Source: Staphylococcus gallinarum
GTDB lineage: Bacteria; Bacillota; Bacilli; Staphylococcales; Staphylococcaceae
Assembly: GCF_000875895.1 (NCBI RefSeq)
Contig: NZ_JXCF01000001.1
Span: 372,001 to 436,000, forward strand
Direction of reading: 5' to 3'
Length of the DNA: 64,000 nt
Shown: positions 35,354 to 43,996 of the stretch, in pieces
How the letters are laid out: each line of letters starts with the position of its first letter
Numbering within the stretch: the stretch's first letter is position 1
Position numbers and translations under genes: made by a program
The notes under the pieces: model-generated
The model's database searches: none
The model's input: the letters and a program-made list of their open reading frames with translations, nothing else
What the model was told of the DNA's origin: nothing

Positions 35354-37222
35354 TTATTCTTTACGATTTTTGGATTTTTTTAAGTCTATTTGTGCGACAA
35401 GTGGGTCATGGTCACTTGCGCGTCCAGACATGTCGGTGAAGTCGCTATTTACATGTACTGGGTCAAGTTTTGTACTATCTACTAAATTATTTGATACTAG
35501 TACATGATCAAGTGCTTGAGAATTCCCTTGATAAACATATGAGTAACGGTCTTTTTCAGGAACTTTATTCATCATATCTGTCATGTTAAAGCTTTCTAGT
35601 GTTTTGATTGGTTTTGACCATTGGAAATCATTGTAATCACCAACGGATATAATGTTTGCTTGTGGATTATCTTTTTGTACTTGTTCTACGAAGCGGCCAA
35701 CTGCTTTAGCGATCTCTACTCGTTGATTTTCACTTTGTAATACGGGTGGTTGTTGACTACCAAATAACGGCATATCACCATTTTTTGAATTCCAATGATT
35801 TGCTAGCATAATAACTTGTTCACCATGAAATTTAAATTGAGCTGCTAATGGTTTCCTTGAATCATCAAATGCTGGATTATGTGGGTCTATACGTCCAGGA
35901 TTATGTGAGAGGTTGCCATCTTTATATGATACGGCTGTATCCGCGTCCCCTGGCTTAATTGATTTATCATAATGTACACGTTTTGGATTATATAGGAATC
36001 CAACTCTAATGTTGGCGTTAGGCTGACCGCCGTCTTCATTCATATCTGGGTCAATATTTAAATATTTGTACGAAGGGCCTCCAGCTTCTTCGATTTTTTT
36101 AATCAAGCGTTCATATGATTCGTTGGCTTCTGGTCCGCCGGCATTGGGGCCGTCATTATCTTGAACTTCTGTCACTCCGATAATATCTGGATTCTTCATA
36201 TTTGTTGTAATGCCTTTAGCAATTTTTTCTGCTTTATCTTCGGTAGTGGATTGTTGATTATTAGAAAAATTTTCTAGATTGTAAGATGCAACATTTAGTT
36301 TTTGTTTGTTTGCATCTAACGTTGTGGGCTTTGGTTGAGTGTTGCCTTTAACGTGTGCTTTTTTCATATTATCCAAGTCTACATTAATTTTATAATTAGA
36401 GTACCCGTAGTTTACATAACCAATAATTGGTCCTTTAAAATAATCTCCTGTGGCAACATCAAAATCACGTGCAGCATTATTATCATACATTTTAAATGGA
36501 ATGCGCTCCCCATGTGAATTATTTTCGGTCAATCGTATACCACCATTTTTAGTTTCAGCAGGTTGCTTGTCTAATACGGTAAAGAGTTCTCCGTGTTCCT
36601 GTGGTCCAACGCTTCTAACATCTCCAGTTTCTACACGCATACCTTCTAACGATTCCCAGTAATCTATTGCATATTGATTACGATCAAATGTATTGAACTG
36701 GTCATTTGCTGAGACTTTCGTTGGTACATTTTTTATTTTATAAGGTTTTGGTAGTGATTGGTTTGAAGATTCAATGGATATTTTGCCACCTTTATCATCA
36801 CGTGCATTAATTTGTGTTACAGGTAAGTCAGTTTTCTTCTTTTCACTATAACCATCGATATAATATTCGTCGACTGTACCGTTCACTTTTACTAAATCTC
36901 CAATTTTTGTATTGTAATCTTGATTACCTGTATAAACGATAAGACCTTCAGAAGTGTTTGGATTATCATCCTTTTTATTATCTGGAGTTTGGATATGTAA
37001 GTAGTTGGCACCATTCAATTTATATTTATATGTAACAATACCTTCTACATGCTCTACTTTTTTGCCATCATAGGGTGATGTATGACCTTCCCCTTGGATA
37101 TCATGAATCGCTATGTTTTTAGTAGCTTCTTTTTTTGTGTTTTCTGTTGCTGCTTGTGTAGTTGTCGTTGCAATGGCTGACATGGCTAAGATTGAAATGA
37201 AACTAAATGCAGTTTTAAACAA
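35354..37222 (-). CDS. Secreted endonuclease/exonuclease/phosphatase-family nuclease (ExeM/NucH-like)
   Basis: A 622-residue exported DNase-like protein. A signal peptide ends near TTQAA (residue 24). An OB-fold nucleic-acid-binding domain (about 40-310, HDIQGEGHTSPYDGK) precedes a C-terminal EEP catalytic domain (about 315-610). That domain has the metal and catalytic motifs ASYNLENF, GVTEVQDND, ANHWNSK, GDYNDF and the final SDHDPLVAQ. This OB plus EEP arrangement is that of ExeM and other extracellular nucleases that degrade DNA outside the cell. No LPXTG signal, so it is released. Start is TTG with AAGGGGGT. PhoP-box-like repeats upstream suggest induction by phosphate starvation. Confidence 0.87.
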   Translation of the reverse strand: MFKTAFSFISILAMSAIATTTTQAATENTKKEATKNIAIHDIQGEGHTSPYDGKKVEHVEGIVTYKYKLNGANYLHIQTPDNKKDDNPNTSEGLIVYTGNQDYNTKIGDLVKVNGTVDEYYIDGYSEKKKTDLPVTQINARDDKGGKISIESSNQSLPKPYKIKNVPTKVSANDQFNTFDRNQYAIDYWESLEGMRVETGDVRSVGPQEHGELFTVLDKQPAETKNGGIRLTENNSHGERIPFKMYDNNAARDFDVATGDYFKGPIIGYVNYGYSNYKINVDLDNMKKAHVKGNTQPKPTTLDANKQKLNVASYNLENFSNNQQSTTEDKAEKIAKGITTNMKNPDIIGVTEVQDNDGPNAGGPEANESYERLIKKIEEAGGPSYKYLNIDPDMNEDGGQPNANIRVGFLYNPKRVHYDKSIKPGDADTAVSYKDGNLSHNPGRIDPHNPAFDDSRKPLAAQFKFHGEQVIMLANHWNSKNGDMPLFGSQQPPVLQSENQRVEIAKAVGRFVEQVQKDNPQANIISVGDYNDFQWSKPIKTLESFNMTDMMNKVPEKDRYSYVYQGNSQALDHVLVSNNLVDSTKLDPVHVNSDFTDMSGRASDHDPLVAQIDLKKSKNRKE

Positions 37223-37280
37223 AATAATACCCCCTTCAGTGTTAATACATTAATAGTGTAACAAAGCAGAGTAAGCAATA

Positions 37281-37308
37281 TTGTAAAATTTTGATAAATT
37301 TATGTTAA
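37281..37308 (-). promoter_or_regulatory. Candidate PhoP boxes of the nuclease gene
   Basis: On the minus strand TTAACA, TTATCA and TTACAA are spaced at exactly 11 bp, with five A/T-rich bases between, as in the Bacillus PhoP box (TT[ACT]A[CT]A repeats). A TACACT-like -10 lies downstream. Confidence 0.55.
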
Positions 37309-37478
37309 ATGAAAAATAATGATGACTTATAATTCAGTTTAATCTTTTTAGTTGAATTGTATTATTTTGTAAATACTTAAAAGCGAGTAGAAAAAAGTAG
37401 CTGACTTTATTAAAATTGATATATACATATTTTGAAAATTGTTACATAAACTATTTATTAATTGAAGGAGCGTTTGAT

Positions 37479-38003
37479 ATGATTAATCGAACTGCGGAAA
37501 GAGTACTTACGTGGATTGGAATTGTCCTACATGCACTATATTTCTTAATATTTGCTGGACTTTTAGTTGCATTAAATCTAAATGCGACAGAATTTAAGCA
37601 AAGTATGTTAGATAGTGAGACGACAATGGAAGACGCAAGTGGTTTATTTTTCATTACTAATGCATTTTTGATTACAGTGGTAATTATCGCTTTAATAATG
37701 TTAGTATTGGGAATTTTATCTGCTTTATGGATTGGGAAAAAGAATAAACCAGCTGGTGTTATTTTAATCGTCATTGGGGCCTTTTCACTTTTTGGTAGTC
37801 CATTAATCGGAGTGTTATGGATTGTAGCAGGCATCATGTTATTAGTTAGAAAGCCTAAACCTGAAGATTATCATAATAAGCAAAATTCATTTGAAACATT
37901 TGAGCACCAGGAAGAATCAGATTTTGAATCTAAAGATGAATTACAGAGCATAAATAATAATGCTAACAATAATCAAAAACAAGAAGATCCTTATAAGTAT
38001 TAA
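37479..38003 (+). CDS. DUF4064 domain membrane protein
   Basis: A 174-residue membrane protein. It starts INRTAERVLTWIGIVLHAL, the typical opening of staphylococcal DUF4064 proteins, has four helices up to about residue 130, and a long hydrophilic Asn/Gln/Glu-rich tail (HNKQNSFETFEHQEE to QKQEDPYKY). The start at 37479 has GAAGGAG; an earlier in-frame ATG does not. The family function is unknown. It is divergent from the nuclease gene and has its own terminator. Confidence 0.83.
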   Translation: MINRTAERVLTWIGIVLHALYFLIFAGLLVALNLNATEFKQSMLDSETTMEDASGLFFITNAFLITVVIIALIMLVLGILSALWIGKKNKPAGVILIVIGAFSLFGSPLIGVLWIVAGIMLLVRKPKPEDYHNKQNSFETFEHQEESDFESKDELQSINNNANNNQKQEDPYKY

Positions 38004-38045
38004 AAAATTATATAGATATGGTTTGAACATTCACTTGCCAGTGAA

Positions 38046-38090
38046 AAGGGCAGTTTCTATTGAAAGTAAGATAGAAATTGCCTTTTTATT
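38046..38090 (+). terminator. Rho-independent terminator
   Basis: GGCAGTTTCTAT pairs with ATAGAAATTGCC, followed by five T, 46 bp after the DUF4064 gene. Confidence 0.88.
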
Positions 38091-38179
38091 TTATTAAATA
38101 ATACGAAATTTCTTCGCTTTTTTTTGAGTTCTTAATTTATAAGAAATCAGTTTTGTTTGTAAGAGGAATGGTTGTCTTA

Positions 38180-38256
38180 GAACAGATACTTCAAGCTGAC
38201 TGTCTAGATAAATATGGAACTATTCATGAACTCTAGGTGAGTGAGTAACACCAATA
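38180..38256 (+). repeat. Copy C of the dispersed intergenic element
   Basis: The right half, CTAGGTGAGTGAGTAACACC, matches copy B's CTAGG-AAGCGAGCAATAAC end; the left half is degenerate. It lies between convergent genes, and a hairpin follows 21 bp on. Confidence 0.4.
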
Positions 38257-38277
38257 CGATGTAATAATATAATGAGA

Positions 38278-38317
38278 GCCACCTCAAAATGATTTAATTT
38301 TTTGGGGTGGCATTTTT
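38278..38317 (+). terminator. Terminator-like hairpin downstream of element copy C
   Basis: GCCACCTCAAAA pairs with TTTTGGGGTGGC, followed by five T on the plus strand. The upstream DUF4064 gene already has its own terminator, so this one may end a transcript that includes element C, or act on the convergent MFS gene. Confidence 0.65.
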
Positions 38318-38347
38318 AGGATGTATATCTGCAATTATATTTATAAG

Positions 38348-39568
38348 CTATGATAATAGTTGCTTTTTATTTTCTTTTAATAGTAAGGAAGAAATAAGAC
38401 CGATGATGAGTAAAGCCCCAGCTAAATAGAATCCGGTAGCCATTTTTCCTGTCATATCTGTTAAGTAACCTGTTAGATAGGGTGCTAAAATCGAGGCAGT
38501 CATTCCGATAAAGTTATAAACACTAAATGAAGTTCCAAGCGCATTTTTCGGGGCATTGTCTGCAACTACAGCGATTAGTACTGGATTGGTACTTATTTTA
38601 CCTACAATTCCATAACCGATTAAGGCAAGGTATAATATCCATATATTATCGAACAAAACGATAGAGATGGTGAATAGAAATGCTAATGGCAACATTATAA
38701 GTAACACAGGACGTCGTCTACCTAATCTATCTGATAACCAACTAAAGAACAGTGATCCAGGTATTGCTGCCCATGGTACTAGTGAAGCAACAAACGCAAC
38801 TTGTGCACCGTTAATACCACGTTCAGTTTCTAAATAGAATGGCAGCCAAGTGATAATCATAAAGAAGCCGTAAATCGAACAGAATATGATGACATACGCA
38901 AGAAGTAGATTTCGATTTTTAAAGAGACTACTGAACTGAAATTTTGTTTCTGTCGTGGTTGGGTCGACTAATTGTGTTTTTGGTCGTTCCTTAATCACGG
39001 TATACATTAGAAAGGCTAGGATAAGAATAGGTATGGCAATTATAAAGAATGGTATATGCCAATTCATACCAAATTCATGCACGGTATAGCTAGAAATAAA
39101 GTATCCGATAGATGTACCAAAGGCCATCCCACTATTAATAAGTGCGCTACCCAATGTTATGTGTTGTTTAGGTATTGCTTCTGATGATAGTGCGTATTGT
39201 GGACCATAAAACATGCCTTGGGCAAGGCCGACAATGAGCCAAGCAATCATAAATAATAAGAATGTAGGCATGATCCCTGTAATTGCTGTAGCTATACCGA
39301 AAATAATCATACTAGGGATCAGTATTTTTTTACGTCCAATTTTGTCGCCTAATATCCCTGAAGGAATTTGGGTGACTGTATAGCCGATGAAAAAGATACT
39401 CATAATGAGTCCGAGCTGGGCATTATTTAATGTAAATGTATCTTTAATATTTCCCATTATAGGATTAAGTATAGTACGGGCAGCGTAGATAACGAGCCAA
39501 CCCAACGTGAAAATAGATACCAATTTAATCCAATAATACTTACTAACTGGTGTTGATTCTTGATGCAT
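38348..39568 (-). CDS. MFS transporter, UhpC/anion-cation symporter-like
   Basis: A 406-residue, twelve-helix MFS protein. The helix 2-3 loop motif GxxxDKIGRKK (GILGDKIGRKKILIP) and a second copy, LSDRLGRRRP, in the 8-9 loop are clear. GLAQGMFYGPQYALSSEA near residue 115 resembles the anion:cation symporter and hexose-phosphate sensor/transporter groups. It would import an organic acid or sugar derivative. It is monocistronic and transcribed towards the DUF4064 gene. The substrate is not known. Confidence 0.82.
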   Translation of the reverse strand: MHQESTPVSKYYWIKLVSIFTLGWLVIYAARTILNPIMGNIKDTFTLNNAQLGLIMSIFFIGYTVTQIPSGILGDKIGRKKILIPSMIIFGIATAITGIMPTFLLFMIAWLIVGLAQGMFYGPQYALSSEAIPKQHITLGSALINSGMAFGTSIGYFISSYTVHEFGMNWHIPFFIIAIPILILAFLMYTVIKERPKTQLVDPTTTETKFQFSSLFKNRNLLLAYVIIFCSIYGFFMIITWLPFYLETERGINGAQVAFVASLVPWAAIPGSLFFSWLSDRLGRRRPVLLIMLPLAFLFTISIVLFDNIWILYLALIGYGIVGKISTNPVLIAVVADNAPKNALGTSFSVYNFIGMTASILAPYLTGYLTDMTGKMATGFYLAGALLIIGLISSLLLKENKKQLLS

Positions 39569-39947
39569 ATTTTAAATACTCCTCTCAAATTTTCAAACTA
39601 CTATGTTTAATCATACCTTTTTATGTTGTGTGTAACCTTGTATGAAGTGACAAAAAGTATTGATGATTTTGAGTGGAATTAACATGAAATAGTATTAAAT
39701 ATTTGAACATAAATAGTATGGCGTTACGTTGGATTGAATTTAATTTGTAAAGATAATAATGATTGGAATTGTTGATATATCAATAGTTTGTCACTACCTT
39801 CAGTGTTCGGACAGACAAACCGAAGACTTACCAATATGTACTTAATGTAAGTTGTGTCAGGAAACTAGAATTATATTTTGGAAAGTCCTCAAACCTGTTG
39901 TATTTTAGGTTAAATCATAAAATATCTGACTTGATATAAAGCAATCC
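39569..39947. other. Intergenic region without recognised feature
   Basis: About 380 bp holding the MFS promoter (minus strand) and the tail of the small monooxygenase transcript. I see only a short TTCGG/CCGAA hairpin near 39806 and no supported gene. Confidence 0.5.
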
Positions 39948-40250
39948 TTAAAAATGTTTATGTGTTATTTTTGTAAGTCCCTCGTTAACTTTAAAAATTT
40001 TGTGCTTGCTATCTGTAATACCAAGTTGAATTAATCTTTGGGTATGCATTGTTAAATAGTTTTGAGCATCTTGTTCTGTTGTAAATGCGTAAATTCCCCC
40101 AGCTTCTTGTGCATTTTCATTTTCTGTCCAAATTTTCCAAAGAAACCCTGGTTCTTTAGTGATTGACCTCGCTAATTCTGAAAAAGTTTCAGTCATTTCT
40201 ATACCGAATGGACCTGTTATAGGGAAATCTATTTGTAGAATATAAGTCAT
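39948..40250 (-). CDS. YdhR-like small monooxygenase
   Basis: A 100-residue single-domain protein of the dimeric alpha/beta-barrel fold, like E. coli YdhR and related putative mono-oxygenases. It has FSELARSITKEPGFLWKIWTEN followed by GGIYAFTTEQDAQNYL, the family's recognisable order. These proteins are proposed to act on aromatic compounds without cofactor, but function is unproven. It is cytosolic and monocistronic. Start has GGAGCTC-type spacing before the ATG. Confidence 0.8.
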   Translation of the reverse strand: MTYILQIDFPITGPFGIEMTETFSELARSITKEPGFLWKIWTENENAQEAGGIYAFTTEQDAQNYLTMHTQRLIQLGITDSKHKIFKVNEGLTKITHKHF

Positions 40251-40498
40251 CGTAATGAGCTCCTTTATTAAAATTTTAAACTACTTGTTCATGTGTAATT
40301 AAATGGTTAATAAGCATTAGTAAATGCTAATCATACATTATATAAGGACCCTTTTAGAAACATTAATATAGATTCATCCCTTTAAAATATCGAAAATCAT
40401 ATTTCTACAATAAATAATGAAAAATTTTTAATAATTCAACAGCTAATTTTAATGAAATATTTTCTTAAAATTATCATTTAGTATTTAGATATTAAAAA

Positions 40499-40562
40499 TT
40501 AATGTTATATTAACAATTCTATGAAAGAAATTTACAAATTATTAAACCTCCTTATATATAAT
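40499..40562 (+). promoter_or_regulatory. Candidate PhoP boxes and -10 of the phosphoesterase gene
   Basis: TTAATG (40499), TTAACA (40510), ATGAAA (40521), TTACAA (40532) and TAAACC (40543) repeat every 11 bp and are followed by TATAAT at 40557-40562. No good -35 hexamer is present, as expected for a PhoP-activated promoter. Confidence 0.5.
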
Positions 40563-40592
40563 AGGATTCATTACGATTAAGGAGGTTAATTT

Positions 40593-42416
40593 ATGAAAAA
40601 AGAAAAGTCGATGTTGAAGCTATTTACTACAGGGGCAGCAAGTGTAGTATTGATGATGTCCTTGGGAAGTAGCAATTTTGCTGAAGCGAGTGCACCAGGA
40701 CAGGGAATGCAAGAACAATCTACAACGGATAAAGCAAATAATAATGAGCAAGGTATCCAGGTTACACAAGATAAACCAAAGGTTGCTCCGGTGCCTGTAA
40801 AGAATGAGCCTAACCGTATAATCACTAATTTCAATGGAGATACAAAGTCTGAAATGGCATTCAATTGGTATACAACGGATGAATTTAAAGATGCTAAGGT
40901 ATGGGTCTCTGAAACGGGGGATTTTAGTGATGCTAAATCATTTGATGCCTCTACGAAAAAAGTGATTTCTAAATACATAGAAAGGGACAAAAACGGTAAT
41001 TTTATTTTTGCAGATGTTGAAAAAGATGATGAAGGAAAAGCTATAAAAAATAAAAATGGGAAAGAAAAAATAAATGGTTATTATACAGATAAACATGCAA
41101 GTGGTCCTGAATGGACAAGGGGAGATTTGCAAGGGAAGACTGAGATGACTAACGTAAAAGAATTTAATTATAAAGCAAAAGCGACAGGACTTAAGCCAAA
41201 TACAAAATACTATTACAAAGTTGGAAGTGACAGTGGTGCTAAAAGTCCAGTAGGTCAATTCCAAACATCTGGTGGCAAAGGAGATCCTTTTAAATTTGTA
41301 CAGTATACAGATACGCAAAACGCATTTTGGAATGAACATGTTAGAAATGAGGCGCAATTTGGTGCAGATACATTAAATCAAGCAATTCAAACTGCGGGTA
41401 ATCCAAATTTTGCATTGCATACAGGAGATTATGTTGAAACGGCAGAAGTGGAAGATGAGTGGTTAGACTTATATGAGCAATCGCGACCATCATTTATGTC
41501 ATTGCCTGTTGCAACAGCTGCAGGTAACCATGATGAGTATGCTTTAAGTGAGGAAGATGGAAAATTGTTAGATTCATTTAACAAGCATGTAAATGTACCT
41601 AAAGAAAATAATGCGGTTAATGGGGGCTCATATTATTCGTTTGATTATAATGGAGCGCATATGGTCGTAGCCAATACGAATGATAATAAAAAATCTAAAG
41701 ATAATCCGGATGAAAAAGCAATTGGCAAAGAGCAGATGGAATGGATTAAATCAGATATTAAAAAAGCTAAAGCAAATGGAGCCAATTGGATCGTGTTAAA
41801 TCTACACAAACCGATGTATTCAAAATCATATCATGCATTATCGGATGAGGATGTGCGTAAAATTCGTGACGAGTTAACAAAACAAATTGATGAACTTGAC
41901 GTGGATTTAGTATTGCAAGGTCATGACCATGTGTTATCGCGCACACATCCTTTAGAGCATACATCAACGAAAAATAGCTTTGTAAATGCGAAGAAAGAGG
42001 ATGCGAAACAAGTACTTGGAGATGATAATGTAGAGTACTATGATAATCCTAAGGGTTCTGTATATGTTTTACCTAATACTGGTGGAACTAAGGCATATGA
42101 CAATATTTACGATAGATCCTTAGAACATATTAAGAAAGTACGTCCAGAATTAGGTGACTTAACACAAGATAAGTTAGATCACTATAATAGTTTGTTTGCA
42201 TTAGGAAAACAGCCACATAAATCTAAGGCCTTTGAAAAGAGTCATGAAAATGATCGTAATGCATCTGAACAAAATTTCTCTGTTTATGAAGTTGAAGGAG
42301 ATAAGTTAAAAGTAAAAATTTATCAATTATATGGTGATATCAGTAAAGGAGAACAGCGCCAAGTTAAATTGGTAGATGAATTTGGAATATTGAAAGATGA
42401 CAAAGCTAAAAAGTAA
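40593..42416 (+). CDS. Secreted purple-acid-phosphatase-like metallophosphoesterase
   Basis: A 607-residue exported phosphoesterase. Signal peptide to about FAEASA (residue 32), a Gln/Asn-rich linker, then a fibronectin-like N-terminal domain typical of purple acid phosphatases (about 70-225, ending ATGLKPNTKYYYKVGSD). The calcineurin-like catalytic domain follows, with YTDTQ, GDYVE, GNHDE, LHKPMYS and the metal-binding QGHDHVLSRTHP. It probably releases phosphate from organic esters outside the cell. AAGGAGG precedes the start. PhoP-box-like repeats upstream, shared with the secreted nuclease gene, point to phosphate control. The following lipoprotein gene is 80 bp away. Confidence 0.9.
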   Translation: MKKEKSMLKLFTTGAASVVLMMSLGSSNFAEASAPGQGMQEQSTTDKANNNEQGIQVTQDKPKVAPVPVKNEPNRIITNFNGDTKSEMAFNWYTTDEFKDAKVWVSETGDFSDAKSFDASTKKVISKYIERDKNGNFIFADVEKDDEGKAIKNKNGKEKINGYYTDKHASGPEWTRGDLQGKTEMTNVKEFNYKAKATGLKPNTKYYYKVGSDSGAKSPVGQFQTSGGKGDPFKFVQYTDTQNAFWNEHVRNEAQFGADTLNQAIQTAGNPNFALHTGDYVETAEVEDEWLDLYEQSRPSFMSLPVATAAGNHDEYALSEEDGKLLDSFNKHVNVPKENNAVNGGSYYSFDYNGAHMVVANTNDNKKSKDNPDEKAIGKEQMEWIKSDIKKAKANGANWIVLNLHKPMYSKSYHALSDEDVRKIRDELTKQIDELDVDLVLQGHDHVLSRTHPLEHTSTKNSFVNAKKEDAKQVLGDDNVEYYDNPKGSVYVLPNTGGTKAYDNIYDRSLEHIKKVRPELGDLTQDKLDHYNSLFALGKQPHKSKAFEKSHENDRNASEQNFSVYEVEGDKLKVKIYQLYGDISKGEQRQVKLVDEFGILKDDKAKK

Positions 42417-42496
42417 AGTTTGTTATAACAGAGGAAGTGACGACTTTACAGTGATAAAGTCAGTCTTGTTATTGATTGTAAGTTAGGAGTTTTTGA

Positions 42497-43141
42497 ATGC
42501 ATAAATTCATTTATAGTCTTTTATTTATTATTATGATGATTACTGTGGCAGGTTGCCAAGGACAACAAGGATCAGCTAAGACTGATTTGAAAGATAAAGC
42601 AACTCAAACTAAAAATTTAACGCAACATGATAAAGACAAATTAAATAAAGCGATAACGAATAAAGTCGTTGCATATGCTAAAGAACAAAAATTATCAGTT
42701 TCGAATCGTTATGTAGGAAATGGCAGTTATAGTGAAAGTGATTTTTATGCTACAACGACTGATGGTGAGATTCAAGTTATAAATAATGACAAACCAGGCG
42801 CTAAACACTTTAAACTGCATAATGTAACTGGACTGTCAGTTTATACATCTAAAACTGGAAACATCGGTTTAGATGATGCAGCAAAAAACCTGACTAATAT
42901 TGAGGGTTATAAATCTGTAGCTAATACGACATATCCTATTAAGAAATACTTATTTGCAGATAACGGTAAGGTATATGAGTATACCTTTGAAGGTGATGAC
43001 CATACAACCTTATCGACTGGATTTGCATATAAGGATAGTAATGACAAAGATCCCAATTTAAAGCCTAATGTCATATTTAAAGAAACAAAGAATGATACAA
43101 TTCGTAAAATGTGGGCGAATGTATTGAGAGAATATGATTAG
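42497..43141 (+). CDS. Staphylococcal lipoprotein of unknown function
   Basis: A 214-residue lipoprotein. The signal peptide has lipobox VAGC (Cys20). The mature part has a Lys/Thr/Gln-rich linker and one alpha/beta domain (SNRYVGNGSYSESDFYATTTDGEIQV to IFKETKNDTIRKMW). It looks like a family of staphylococcal putative lipoproteins with no known role. It lies 80 bp after the phosphoesterase gene, with only a weak hairpin (42442-42461) between, so co-transcription is possible. Its last codons (LREYD, stop) and the following bases form the left copy of a 29-bp direct repeat that recurs at 47615. Confidence 0.82.
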   Translation: MHKFIYSLLFIIMMITVAGCQGQQGSAKTDLKDKATQTKNLTQHDKDKLNKAITNKVVAYAKEQKLSVSNRYVGNGSYSESDFYATTTDGEIQVINNDKPGAKHFKLHNVTGLSVYTSKTGNIGLDDAAKNLTNIEGYKSVANTTYPIKKYLFADNGKVYEYTFEGDDHTTLSTGFAYKDSNDKDPNLKPNVIFKETKNDTIRKMWANVLREYD

Positions 43142-43151
43142 ACGATAAAAA
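43123..43151 (+). repeat. Left copy of 29-bp direct repeat (att-like)
   Basis: Twenty-nine identical bases starting ATTGAGAGAATATGATTAG, covering the last five codons and stop of the lipoprotein gene. The right copy is at 47615-47643. The bases just outside differ on both sides. Confidence 0.85.
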
Positions 43152-43316
43152 TATAAAGTGTAGTGGAATATATTTAATTAAGAAAAAGTTGATCTATGCA
43201 GAAAAGTGTAGATAGTAAAGTTGTAATAATAAGTTTTCGATATTTGCTTTTACTTTAGTATTGTTCTCTCGTTAAATATTGCTAAAACTACAGTATAATG
43301 CTGAAATATAAACATT

Positions 43317-43364
43317 AGAAAAATAGCCATGGAATAAGTTATTTAACTCATTTCATGGCTATTT
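43317..43364 (-). terminator. Rho-independent terminator of the ridA operon
   Basis: AAATAGCCATG pairs with CATGGCTATTT around a partly palindromic loop. On the minus strand five T follow. It lies beyond element copy D and would end the minus-strand ridA transcript. Confidence 0.75.
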
Positions 43365-43380
43365 GATTTATCATATTTTT

Positions 43381-43441
43381 TATTGTTTGCTCGCGTTCCT
43401 AGGATGCTGTTTAACTGACAATGTTCCTCGCAGAGTCTTGT
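43381..43441 (-). repeat. Copy D of the dispersed intergenic element
   Basis: In minus-strand sense it reads AGACTCTGCGAGGAAC, then CCTAGG (43398-43403), then AACGCGAGCAAACAAT, matching copy B on both sides of the core. It lies between the convergent lipoprotein and ridA genes, inside the repeat-flanked module. Confidence 0.5.
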
Positions 43442-43601
43442 AAAAATGCGTCATAAATAGCTATGAATATACATTGAAACTGCATAATGCACGCTATTTA
43501 AAAGTGCATAGAGTTAACAATTATATTATTTGCTAATATTTTGAGGTTAGATAGTTATTTATAGTTTTTGTTATTTTATTATAATTAATGTATCACATAA
43601 C

Positions 43602-43982
43602 TTATTGCTTTATATAAGCTATAGCTTCAATTTCAATTTGTGCGTTTTTAGGAAGTTTGTTAACTTCAATAGCTGCTCGGGCGGGTTTGTGATCATTTAA
43701 GAATGTACCGTAGGCATCATTAATTTCGTTAAAGTGTGCTAAGTTAACTACATAGATATTAGTTTTGACGATGTTCTTAATAGATAAACCTTGACTAGTT
43801 AAAATGGCGATAATATTTTTCATAACTTGTGTTGTTTGTTCAACAATGTTATCTGAGATAAATTTGCCTGTGTTAGGATTGATAGGTAACTGTCCAGAAA
43901 TATAAAGGAAATCTCCTGCTTGAACTGCCTGTGAATAAGGTCCTATTGCTTGAGGTGCTTCATTTGTAGTAATAAATTTCAT
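43602..43982 (-). CDS. ridA: RidA family enamine/imine deaminase
   Basis: A 126-residue YjgF/YER057c/UK114 protein. RidA hydrolyses reactive 2-aminoacrylate and similar enamines made by PLP enzymes. Hallmarks are APQAIGPYSQAVQAGDFLYISGQLP-type N-terminus and the C-terminal PARAAIEV with the catalytic Arg, then AQIEIEAIAY. It is the last gene of a minus-strand operon, 14 bp after a diaminopropionate ammonia-lyase-like gene whose reaction produces 2-aminoacrylate, so the context directly explains it. Confidence 0.92.
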   Translation of the reverse strand: MKFITTNEAPQAIGPYSQAVQAGDFLYISGQLPINPNTGKFISDNIVEQTTQVMKNIIAILTSQGLSIKNIVKTNIYVVNLAHFNEINDAYGTFLNDHKPARAAIEVNKLPKNAQIEIEAIAYIKQ

Positions 43983-43996
43983 AAATGTTACTCCTT

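Noticed and set aside
35251-35439. A 62-codon plus-strand hydrophobic frame
   Set aside because: It contains the nuclease terminator hairpin and then runs antisense into the nuclease gene.
39798-39826. Short TTCGG/CCGAA hairpin before the small monooxygenase gene end
   Set aside because: Five-base stem without T-run; not enough for a terminator or RNA element.
40545-40587. AACCTCCTTA/TAAGGAGGTT hairpin hiding the phosphoesterase ribosome-binding site (RNA switch)
   Set aside because: The left arm lies upstream of and against the -10 box, so it should not be in the transcript; at most it is a DNA-level palindrome.
42442-42461. GACTTTA/TAAAGTC hairpin between phosphoesterase and lipoprotein genes as terminator
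   Set aside because: Stem is short and A/T-rich with an interrupted T stretch; read-through is as likely, so not listed as a terminator.
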